This document shows positions 1 to 6,685 of a DNA stretch of 13,773 nucleotides, piece by piece. Source of the DNA: Bacteroidota bacterium (lineage in GTDB: Bacteria; Bacteroidota; Bacteroidia; Flavobacteriales; Flavobacteriaceae); the NCBI GenBank assembly GCA_015767395.1, contig JADWMI010000021.1, positions 1 to 13,773 on the forward strand, read 5' to 3'. The position numbers and the translations under genes are program-made. Every line of letters starts with the position of its first letter. The first letter of the stretch is position 1. The notes beneath the pieces are model-generated. The model was not told the DNA's origin. It saw nothing but the letters and a program-made list of their open reading frames with translations, and ran no database searches.

Positions 1-459
1 AACCTTTGCTCTGAATGTGTTATTCCCTATATATTTAACATAATGGGGATTATAATACAAATTATGACATATTCATTTTTATAGTTGTTTAGCCAAATTA
101 ATAGTTATAATTGTATATTCTACTAAATATCACAGAAGCTTACTATTTATATACGGTATTTAGCATTTGGTTTAAGAAAATTTTAAATACGCAATTATCA
201 AGTAAAATTCTAACTCAATTTGTAGCTGTAATTTACACACAACTTTTTTATTTTATTTTTGAGTTAAAAAATGCAAATAAGTTAATATGAAATCACCCTT
301 TATTAATACCCGAAAAATCACTATATTAGAATAAATAAATTTTAAAAAGAATAAATTTATTGGAATGGCCTTTATCTAACATTTTTTTGTTTGGTAGTTG
401 TCCATTTGACAAAGAAAATTGAAGATCTGAAGAAATATTAAGAATCATTGTAAATTCAA
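1..459. other. AT-rich intergenic region, no gene seen
   Basis: No open reading frame of convincing length or composition is visible on either strand, and I see no tRNA-like or repeat structure. A box matching TAnnTTTG (TATTTTTG) lies at 254-261, but it has no TTG at the expected -33 distance and is about 200 nt from the next gene, so I do not call it a promoter. The region probably holds the 5' control region of the membrane protein gene that follows and the end of whatever lies to the left. Confidence 0.5.
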
Positions 460-1536
460 ATGGTCATGGCACAAATTATAAAAACGCTTGTTCCAATCCC
501 TCCAAAAACTAAATTTTCTATTCTTGAAATTTTGCTATTTACAGTACTTATTTCAATTGTACTTTATTTTGGTCAAACACTATTTATTCCGTTAAGTTTT
601 TCAATGCTTATTAGCTTTGTTCTTTATCCATTATGCAAATGGATGGAAAAAAAAGGAGTCAATAGAAACGTAAGTATCTTATTGTCCATTTCTATAGTTT
701 TCATTTTATTTGGAGCTTTCGCTTATTTGCTATTTTTACAAATTGAAGAATTTCTTCAGCAATGGTTAGTATTCAAGGTGAAATTTGTAGAATCATTAGC
801 GCAATTGAATATTTTCCTTGAAGAACGATATGGAATTAAATTTGAAGGCTTGTCTGAACTACCAAAAAATATGATTAACAACTCCAGTATTCAGATTTTT
901 GATTCTATAATAAATGTGACCTATTCAATTTCAATGTCATTCTTTTTTCTGATTATAATACCTGTTTTTTCGACGCTCATACTTTATTACCGACAGATGT
1001 TGACAAATGTGTTGTACAAAATTTTTCCTTCAGACAAAAAAAAGTCCATTCACGAAATCCTAATTGAAACAATTAAAACGTATTATAATTTTGTTAAAGG
1101 TATGTTGTTAGTGTATCTTATTGTGGGTATTTTGAATAGTATTGGACTGGCTATTATTGGTATTCCAAACCCTGTTGCTTTCGGGTTTATCGCTTCAATT
1201 CTAACATTTGTTCCTTATATTGGAATTATTATTTCCTCTCTTTTACCAATGGCAATTTCGTGGATAACATTTGACTCAATGTGGTACCCTTTGGGTATCA
1301 TTTTGGTTTTTACAATTGTTCAATTACTGGAGGCAAACATTATTTTTCCTTTGGTTGTTGGTAACCGGTTAAAAATTAATCCGCTTGTTATTATTATTGT
1401 CATTATTGCTGGCGGAATTTTATGGGGAGCCGCAGGCTTAATTTTATTCATTCCGTTTATAAGTATCATAAAATTAATTGCCGATCGTACAGAAGGTTTA
1501 AAAGCACTGTCCTTGTTATTGGGAGGCCGCACATAA
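460..1536 (+). CDS. AI-2E family transporter (PerM/TqsA-like membrane protein)
   Basis: A 358-residue polytopic inner-membrane protein. Hydrophobic segments lie at about residues 22-60, 70-93, 150-178, 212-236, 238-268, 275-298 and 306-340, with a hydrophilic loop at about 95-150, which fits the roughly eight-helix AI-2E fold. Family motifs in the C-terminal half are visible: TFVPYIGIIIS (249-259), GNRLKINPLVI (301-311) and the glycine-rich GGILWGAAGLILFIPF (318-333). Family members were named for autoinducer-2 export, but several act as ion or proton antiporters or have no known substrate, so quorum signalling should not be assumed. Translation could start at M1 or at M3, six bases downstream; neither has a Shine-Dalgarno sequence. 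The gene stands alone, convergent with the next one. The substrate cannot be told from the sequence. Confidence 0.93.
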   Translation: MVMAQIIKTLVPIPPKTKFSILEILLFTVLISIVLYFGQTLFIPLSFSMLISFVLYPLCKWMEKKGVNRNVSILLSISIVFILFGAFAYLLFLQIEEFLQQWLVFKVKFVESLAQLNIFLEERYGIKFEGLSELPKNMINNSSIQIFDSIINVTYSISMSFFFLIIIPVFSTLILYYRQMLTNVLYKIFPSDKKKSIHEILIETIKTYYNFVKGMLLVYLIVGILNSIGLAIIGIPNPVAFGFIASILTFVPYIGIIISSLLPMAISWITFDSMWYPLGIILVFTIVQLLEANIIFPLVVGNRLKINPLVIIIVIIAGGILWGAAGLILFIPFISIIKLIADRTEGLKALSLLLGGRT

Positions 1537-1765
1537 ATTAAGTTTGGATTGTAATCTGACCTTAAAGTAATATTATATTTGAAAGTACTAAATTTTTCTA
1601 ATCTATGTAAAATTGAGTTATTGAATTTTCCTGCCATAAGAATTAATAAAATTAGACGAGCCCTTATACTGGTCAAATGTATAATACAGCGTTGATTGTG
1701 AAAGTACTCCCTATTAAATTATTTTAATAAGCTTCCTTTTAGTATAGAAATAGAATTTAATAAAA

Positions 1766-1781
1766 GACCTTTAAAAAAGGT
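1766..1781 (-). terminator. weak hairpin, possible terminator of the SDR gene
   Basis: ACCTTT and AAAGGT form a 6-bp stem with a 3-nt loop, about 23 nt past the stop codon of the minus-strand SDR gene. On the minus strand it is followed by a T-rich run (CTTTTATT). The stem is short and low in GC, so this is a tentative call. Confidence 0.3.
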
Positions 1782-1803
1782 ATTTGTACTTCCTAATTCA
1801 CTC

Positions 1804-3357
1804 CTACCAAGCAATTGGTTTGTAATCCTTTAAAAATTTCCCACACCAATGTTTCCCCGTATTAATACCTTCAAACAAAGGATCTAAGACTCGGGCCGCT
1901 CCATCAACAATATCTAAAGGTGGTTGAAAGTCGAACTGTTCTTGTTTCATTTTTGCCAGATCTGCCGGATCTTCATCGGTTACCCAGCCAGTATCTACAG
2001 CATTCATAAAAACCCCATCTTTTGCCAATGTACCTGATGATGTATGTGTTAGCATATTCAAAGCTGCTTTTGCCATATTGGTATGCGGATGCCTGTCTTC
2101 TTTGAAATTTTTATAAAACTTGCCTTCCATGGCAGAAACATTGATAATGTGTTTTTGACCTGTATTGTCTTTCAGCATTAATTCAGAAAGTCGATTGCAT
2201 AAAACAAAAGGTGCCACTGAATTAACAAGCTGCACTTCAATCATTTCAGTTGTTTCAATTTGGCCTAATTTTAAACGCCAACTGTTTACTTTCCGCAAAT
2301 CTACCTGTTGTAAATCCGCATCTAATTCACCTTCCGGAAAAACTTCTTTTGAAACCAAAGCTTTATCAAAACTATATGGAATCTGTGATAACTTTGCTGA
2401 AGCGCTTAACCCTATTCCGGGTTCAGGTCCATGCCATGAAACAGGCATGTTTTGATTGGATGAAGCCCCACTTGTTAATATTTTTAATTCTTGTAAACAA
2501 TTATGATGATCTAGTAATAATGCTTTCGCAACAACTGGAAGTGTTTCAAATTGTTGTTCTTCATTTTCCATTAAATGCTGGTAAAACCCTGATGGTCTTC
2601 TTACTGTTTGCGCTGCATTATTGATTAATATATCTAAACGCTTATATTTTTGCTCAATAAAATTGCAGAAAATCTCAACACTTGGAATGTGTCTTAAATC
2701 AAGTCCATGTATTTTTAAACGATGTCCCCATTCCGTAAAATCAAGCTCTTTTGAAAATCGCAATGCGGAATCTACAGGGAAACGAGTAGTTGCAATTACC
2801 GTAGCTCCCCCTCTTAAAAGCATTAAAGTAATGTGATAACCAATTTTTAATCTAGAACCTGTAATTACGGCTATTTGTCCTTTTACATTAGCAGTTTGAA
2901 ACCGCTTGGCGTAATTTAAATCGCCACAATCACTGCACATAGCATCATAAAAATGATGCATTTTAGTAAAGGAAGTTTTACATACATAGCAGTTTTTAGG
3001 CGTTTCAAATTCAACCTGTGCTTTTAAATGTAATTCGCTAACGGCTAATAATTTAGGAGCGGTAAAAATAACCGATTCACGTGCGTTTCTAATACCTGTT
3101 TCCTTACGTGCCGTTTTCTCTTTTGCTGCTAATTTTCGTTTAGCGGCCTTTTTACCATCCTTTTTTCTTCTTGAAAATTCATCACGATTGGGTCTGGAAA
3201 ACAGGCCTGCAACTTTTATAAGCGCCGTTCTTTGCTCCTTTTCAATATCAAAAATCAGATGGGTGTTACTATTTAATTGTGATAAAGTTTCAATACATTT
3301 TTTTATTTCTTCTGAACTAATGACGTTCTCAACACTACTTTCCATTTTCTCCTCCAT
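1804..3357 (-). CDS. SDR-family protein with basic, zinc-finger N-terminal extension and no catalytic Tyr
   Basis: A 517-residue protein, about twice the length of a classical short-chain dehydrogenase. A helical N-terminal part leads into a very basic stretch (about 62-85, rich in K and R). Next comes a CxxC pair (C123/C126) and a second CxxC pair (C141/C144), typical of a small zinc-binding module. A Rossmann domain starts near 160: [14 protein letters not shown] (160-173) is the nucleotide-binding turn, with the middle glycine of TGxxxGxG replaced by Lys, and NNAA is at 246-249. The SDR catalytic Ser is present (INVSAME, S408), but the YxxxK motif reads TNMAK (426-430), so Lys430 is kept and the Tyr is Thr. 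An insert at about 255-370 separates NNAA from the catalytic Ser. It may be an NAD(P)-binding protein with altered chemistry or none. A second start, M5 at 3345, is preceded by GGAGGAG and may be the true one. Substrate unknown. Confidence 0.85.
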   Translation of the reverse strand: MEEKMESSVENVISSEEIKKCIETLSQLNSNTHLIFDIEKEQRTALIKVAGLFSRPNRDEFSRRKKDGKKAAKRKLAAKEKTARKETGIRNARESVIFTAPKLLAVSELHLKAQVEFETPKNCYVCKTSFTKMHHFYDAMCSDCGDLNYAKRFQTANVKGQIAVITGSRLKIGYHITLMLLRGGATVIATTRFPVDSALRFSKELDFTEWGHRLKIHGLDLRHIPSVEIFCNFIEQKYKRLDILINNAAQTVRRPSGFYQHLMENEEQQFETLPVVAKALLLDHHNCLQELKILTSGASSNQNMPVSWHGPEPGIGLSASAKLSQIPYSFDKALVSKEVFPEGELDADLQQVDLRKVNSWRLKLGQIETTEMIEVQLVNSVAPFVLCNRLSELMLKDNTGQKHIINVSAMEGKFYKNFKEDRHPHTNMAKAALNMLTHTSSGTLAKDGVFMNAVDTGWVTDEDPADLAKMKQEQFDFQPPLDIVDGAARVLDPLFEGINTGKHWCGKFLKDYKPIAW

Positions 3358-3397
3358 AACAAAACTTACACTTCTTTTAGCTGAAGTATTTAGAGCG

Positions 3398-3405
3398 CAA
3401 ATATA
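3398..3405 (-). promoter_or_regulatory. -7 box of the SDR gene promoter
   Basis: Read on the minus strand, this is TATATTTG, an exact match to the Bacteroidota -7 element TAnnTTTG. It would start transcription near 3390-3393 and give a leader of roughly 35-45 nt. The -33 TTG is poorly matched. Confidence 0.6.
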
Positions 3406-3591
3406 GTTTTAATATATAGAGCATAACACTTGATTTTTTTAAGTTATATCACTAATTATAAAAAAATATTCAAAATTTCGATAAAAATCTATCAAACATT
3501 TGTATCTTGCGCGCTGTTTTAATAAAGGAATTTATCACTTTCGATTTACTTAAATATGATTTCTATCATTTTTAATTAATAGAAGATTTTA

Positions 3592-3599
3592 TATATTTG
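3592..3599 (+). promoter_or_regulatory. -7 box of the phosphofructokinase operon promoter
   Basis: TATATTTG is an exact match to TAnnTTTG, with TTT instead of TTG at the -33 distance (3569-3571, 20-nt spacer). The predicted start near 3605 leaves a leader of about 78 nt before the first gene. It is divergent from the SDR promoter about 190 nt away; the intervening AT-rich DNA shows no clear operator. Confidence 0.6.
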
Positions 3600-3660
3600 C
3601 ACTCTTTAAAAATAGTGGTTTTTCTACCCTGATTTAAAATCAAATTACATAACTAAATAA

Positions 3661-3676
3661 TCCTTTAAATAAAGGA
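3661..3676 (+). promoter_or_regulatory. hairpin covering the ribosome-binding region of the first PFK gene
   Basis: TCCTTT (3661-3666) and AAAGGA (3671-3676) are perfect inverted repeats with a 4-nt loop, and the loop ends A/T can also pair. The right arm, AAAGGA, is the only Shine-Dalgarno-like sequence before the ATG at 3683, with six bases between them. Pairing would hide it. Regulation is an inference; the complementarity is seen directly. Confidence 0.4.
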
Positions 3677-3682
3677 AATAGC

Positions 3683-4750
3683 ATGAAGCAAAGAATATTA
3701 ATTGTAAATAGTGGCGGTGACTGTCCGGGGATAAATGCGGTAATAAGAGCCATTGTGAAACGCGCTGCACTAGAAACAGACTGGGAAACAATAGGAAGTA
3801 TCAATAGTTTTGATGGCATTTTATCAGAACCACTTGAAATAATGCCATTAACTGAAGAAAATGTTGAAGGAATTCATAATCAAGGAGGCACGATATTAAC
3901 CACAAACAGTGAACGGAATCCATTTTCCTTTCCTGTAACGCAAGAAGACGGCACTGTAGTAAATGAAGACGTTTCTGATAAGCTTATATACAACCTCAAA
4001 GTTTTTGGCTTTGATGCGATCATTCATATTGCTGGAAATAAATCTCATAAAACGGCGCTTAAACTAGCTGAAAAAGGAGTAAATATTGTCACAATTCCAA
4101 AAACAATCAACAACGATTTAGCATTGACAGATTATTCTTTAAGTTTCCAAACGGCTGCGCAAGTAGCTACGGAAGCTATCGATAAATTAGTAACCACTGC
4201 AAATTCACATAACAGGGTTTTAATATTAGAAGTTATGGGTCGTGACGCAGGTTGGATAGCATTGCATTCTGCAATTGCAGGAGGTGCTGATGTTTGTTTA
4301 ATTCCTGAAATACCTTTTAATATGGAAAAGGTAATTGAAAAATTAAAATCAAGATATAATGCTGAAGGCAGAGGTTTTGCCAATATAGTGGTAGCAGAAG
4401 GCGCGTATTATATAGATGAAGATGGAGCGGTAGTTTCTGGAAACATCGCGCTCAAAATTGCACATTATTTAAAAGAAGCGAATTTTGAAGCTGATATAAG
4501 AGAAACCATTCTTGGGCACTTGCAACGTGGTGGAACACCAAATGCATTTGATAGAATTTTAGCAACAGGTCTTGGTGTTAAAGCTTTTGAATTGGTTAAA
4601 GAAAAGAAATTCAGTACCATGGCCATTCATAAAAACGGTGAAATGGACCATATAGATTTAAAAGAGGTTATTGACAATAGTAATAAAGTTAATTTGTCTC
4701 ATAATTTAATCCATACTGCAAAAGGTGTTGGTATTAGTTTTGGAGATTAA
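3683..4750 (+). CDS. phosphofructokinase paralogue, predicted catalytically dead
   Basis: A full-length, 355-residue protein of the PfkA family, colinear with the next gene for its first 240 residues. It keeps the N-terminal loop GGDCPG (11-16). It also keeps what corresponds to the fructose-6-phosphate site in E. coli PfkA: R178 (SHNR), M185-G186-R187, E239 (VAEGA), R273, H279 and R282 (RETILGHLQR). The phosphoryl-transfer centre is destroyed. GGDGS is replaced by AGNKS (117-121), losing the Mg-binding Asp and placing Lys where ATP phosphates sit, and TIDND is TINND (141-145), changing the catalytic Asp to Asn143. The reading frame is intact, so it is not a decaying pseudogene. A regulatory or structural subunit of the neighbouring enzyme, or a sugar-phosphate sensor, are possible roles; both are inference. 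Translation may be affected by a hairpin over its ribosome-binding region. Confidence 0.88.
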   Translation: MKQRILIVNSGGDCPGINAVIRAIVKRAALETDWETIGSINSFDGILSEPLEIMPLTEENVEGIHNQGGTILTTNSERNPFSFPVTQEDGTVVNEDVSDKLIYNLKVFGFDAIIHIAGNKSHKTALKLAEKGVNIVTIPKTINNDLALTDYSLSFQTAAQVATEAIDKLVTTANSHNRVLILEVMGRDAGWIALHSAIAGGADVCLIPEIPFNMEKVIEKLKSRYNAEGRGFANIVVAEGAYYIDEDGAVVSGNIALKIAHYLKEANFEADIRETILGHLQRGGTPNAFDRILATGLGVKAFELVKEKKFSTMAIHKNGEMDHIDLKEVIDNSNKVNLSHNLIHTAKGVGISFGD

Positions 4751-4794
4751 TTTTTGATGAAATAGATAAATATAGATAAAAAAGATACGAACAA

Positions 4795-5892
4795 ATGAAG
4801 AAAAAAGTATTAGTATTAACCGGAGGAGGCGATTGCCCAGGATTGAATGCCGTTATTAGAGGTATTGTAAAAAGAGCAGCACAAACTGAAGATTGGGAAG
4901 TTGTTGGAAGTATACAATCATTTGATGGGGTTTTACGCGAACCTACTGAGATTATTGAGTTAACAGAAAAAAGTGTTTCTGGTATTCATTATCAAGGAGG
5001 TACTATATTGGGAACAACAACTAAAGGTGGACCACTAAACTGGCCTGTAAAAGAAAATGACGGCACCTATTCTTTTATTGATCGTTCTGATGAAATGATT
5101 CGTAAATTGAAACATATGGGTGTTGAAGCGGTGATAAGCATTGGTGGTGATGGATCGCAACGCATTTCACAAGTTCTTTTTGAAAAAGGATTGAATATTA
5201 TAGGTGTTCCTAAAACAATTGACAACGATTTATCATCTACCGATTATACTTTTGGATATCAAACTGCAGTTCAAATTGCTACAGAAGCTGTTGACAGACT
5301 GGTAACCACAGCTGCATCGCACAACCGTGTAATTATACTTGAAGTTATGGGACGTGATGCAGGATGGATTGCTTTAAGTTCTGCAATCGCTGGTGGCGCT
5401 CAAATTTGTTTAATACCTGAAATTCCTTATGATATAAACAAGGTTTTAGGTGAAATTAACAATCGCTTTAAAGATGGGAAAGGCCACGTAATTATTGTTG
5501 TTGCGGAAGGTGCTAAGCCAATTGATGGTGGTGCTTTAGCGGAAGAAAGTGATGAAATTGGGAATGCTAACCTAAAATTAAGCGGTGTTGCTAATAAATT
5601 ATTAAAAGATTTAAAAGCTGCTGGTTGTAATGCAGATATGAGAGAAACTGTTCTTGGCCACTTACAACGTGGTGGCGTTCCAATTGCTTTTGACCGTATT
5701 TTAGCCACTCAATTTGGTGTTAGTGCTATGGAATTAGCCCTTGAAGGAGATTTTGGTAAAATGGTAGCCTACCAACACCCAAGTATTGTTGCTGTTCCGT
5801 TTTTAGAAGCCATTAGCGAATACAACATCGTAGAACCGGACTCTTCTTTAGTGCTTACTGCACGTGGCGTTGGAATGTGTTTAGGTAATTAG
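4795..5892 (+). CDS. pfkA: 6-phosphofructokinase, group III type
   Basis: A 365-residue glycolytic enzyme that phosphorylates fructose 6-phosphate to fructose 1,6-bisphosphate in the cytoplasm. Every key motif is present: GGGDCPG (10-16), GGTILG (68-73), GGDGS (117-121), PKTIDND (139-145, catalytic Asp143), MGR (185-187), E238 and RETVLGHLQRGG (283-294). The donor-specificity pair is mixed. Gly120 allows ATP, while Lys140 (after Pro in PKTIDND) is the residue found in pyrophosphate-using and group III enzymes. ATP is therefore likely, but pyrophosphate cannot be excluded. It lies 44 nt after the degenerate paralogue with no visible promoter between, so the two are probably co-transcribed. It has a short insertion (about 241-258) relative to the paralogue. 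Confidence 0.95.
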   Translation: MKKKVLVLTGGGDCPGLNAVIRGIVKRAAQTEDWEVVGSIQSFDGVLREPTEIIELTEKSVSGIHYQGGTILGTTTKGGPLNWPVKENDGTYSFIDRSDEMIRKLKHMGVEAVISIGGDGSQRISQVLFEKGLNIIGVPKTIDNDLSSTDYTFGYQTAVQIATEAVDRLVTTAASHNRVIILEVMGRDAGWIALSSAIAGGAQICLIPEIPYDINKVLGEINNRFKDGKGHVIIVVAEGAKPIDGGALAEESDEIGNANLKLSGVANKLLKDLKAAGCNADMRETVLGHLQRGGVPIAFDRILATQFGVSAMELALEGDFGKMVAYQHPSIVAVPFLEAISEYNIVEPDSSLVLTARGVGMCLGN

Positions 5893-5902
5893 TACAATTT
5901 TT

Positions 5903-5935
5903 AAAAACCTCCTTCTTTAATAAATAAGGGGGGGG
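5903..5935 (-). terminator. intrinsic terminator between convergent genes
   Basis: CCTCCTT (5908-5914) pairs with AAGGGGG (5926-5932), with one G-U pair. Read on the minus strand, the stem is followed by TTTTT (5903-5907), which makes it a good terminator for the response regulator gene ending at 5970. On the plus strand the downstream sequence is less U-rich, so it serves the pfk operon less well. The right arm contains eight consecutive G. Confidence 0.6.
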
Positions 5936-5969
5936 CTTAATTCTATATATTAAGCCTGAAATTTCAAAA

Positions 5970-6605
5970 TTACATGCTTAGGTATTTTTTAACTGCTCCC
6001 AATTTACTATTTACATGTAGTTTTTTGTAAATATTCTTAGTATGGTGACGCACTGTATCTATGCTAATAAATAATTCGTTGGCTATATTTTTAAATGGTA
6101 ACCCTTCAGACAAGGCATGCAAAACTTCTATTTCACGAGCTGATAGTTTTTCAAAACCATCAACTTTATGTTGTTTTCGAGGATTGAAATAATTAATAAC
6201 TTTTTTTGCAATAACAGGTGAGATTGGGGCGCCTTCTTCTAAAATTTGCTGGACACCAGTTTTAATTGAAAGCAGTGGAGTGTTTTTTAATAAATACCCA
6301 TCGGAACCTGCTTTTAAGGCATCAAAAACATGTTTATCATCTTTATAAATAGTCAACATTATAATGGAAACATTTGGAAATTGATGTTTTATATGGTGAA
6401 TACCTTCAATTCCAGACATTCCGGGTAAATTAATATCTAATAAAACCACATCTAATTGCGGACTATGACTTACATTTTTAAGAAATTCTTCAACAGAATC
6501 TACGGCAATTTTACAAGAAAATAGTGGGTCATCATTAAAATAAGTTTCTACCCCTTCTCTAATAACCTTATTGTCTTCGACTATTGCTATATTTAGAATT
6601 TTCAT
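5970..6605 (-). CDS. NarL/LuxR-family two-component response regulator
   Basis: A 211-residue cytoplasmic DNA-binding regulator. The receiver domain spans about 4-120, with the acidic pair E10/D11, phospho-acceptor D57 (VVLLDINLPG), T85 (IIMLT) and K107 (YLLK), all as expected for an active receiver. A LuxR-type helix-turn-helix covers about 152-207 (LSAREIEVLHALSEG ... IDTVRHHTKNIYKKL). The partner is almost certainly the sensor kinase encoded just upstream on the same strand, 80 nt away. That gap holds an inverted repeat and a promoter-like -7 box, so the regulator can be transcribed separately from the kinase and probably controls itself. The start ATG gives a standard receiver N-terminus (MKILNIAIVEDN). 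Which signals it answers to is not visible. Confidence 0.95.
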   Translation of the reverse strand: MKILNIAIVEDNKVIREGVETYFNDDPLFSCKIAVDSVEEFLKNVSHSPQLDVVLLDINLPGMSGIEGIHHIKHQFPNVSIIMLTIYKDDKHVFDALKAGSDGYLLKNTPLLSIKTGVQQILEEGAPISPVIAKKVINYFNPRKQHKVDGFEKLSAREIEVLHALSEGLPFKNIANELFISIDTVRHHTKNIYKKLHVNSKLGAVKKYLSM

Positions 6606-6635
6606 TTTTCAGTCATTTCAGTTCTTGCCAATTTT

Positions 6636-6643
6636 TAAATATA
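6636..6643 (-). promoter_or_regulatory. -7 box of the response regulator promoter (TAnnTTTA variant)
   Basis: Read on the minus strand, TATATTTA lies 19 nt after a TTA (6665-6663) that overlaps the end of the inverted repeat. The final G of the consensus TAnnTTTG is A, as it also is at the two other palindrome-linked promoters. The leader to the ATG at 6605 would be about 25 nt. Confidence 0.5.
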
Positions 6644-6662
6644 ATCAAAATAAAAGTAATTG

Positions 6663-6684
6663 TAACTACATGTTGATGTAGTTA
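6663..6684 (-). promoter_or_regulatory. inverted repeat, predicted operator site 1 (before response regulator)
   Basis: Perfect 9-bp arms TAACTACAT and ATGTAGTTA flank the 4-nt centre GTTG. The site starts one base past the kinase stop codon and ends 57 bases before the response regulator start codon. Its centre is about 30 nt upstream of the first base of the -7 box, the position typical of an activator that overlaps the -35/-33 region. There is no T-tract, which argues against a terminator. Two more copies lie at 9794-9813 and 10283-10302. The natural candidate binder is the response regulator itself. Confidence 0.7.
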
Positions 6685-6685
6685 A

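Noticed and set aside
1320..1676. 118-codon minus-strand frame
   Set aside because: It overlaps the well-supported AI-2E family gene and its tail, shows no family features and has no promoter; it is a shadow frame.
3503..3510. TATCTTGC as a second pfk promoter box
   Set aside because: Two mismatches to TAnnTTTG and no convincing -33 element.
5928..5935. Run of eight G as a phase-variable tract
   Set aside because: It lies downstream of both convergent genes inside a terminator stem, where length change would not switch any promoter or frame.
6015..6022. A lone ATGTAGTT half-site inside the response regulator gene
   Set aside because: The partner arm at the right distance does not match AACTACAT, and it lies in coding sequence far from any promoter.
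6664..6683. Palindrome after the kinase stop codon as a terminator
   Set aside because: No T-tract follows on the minus strand, and the same sequence recurs upstream of two other genes at a fixed promoter distance.
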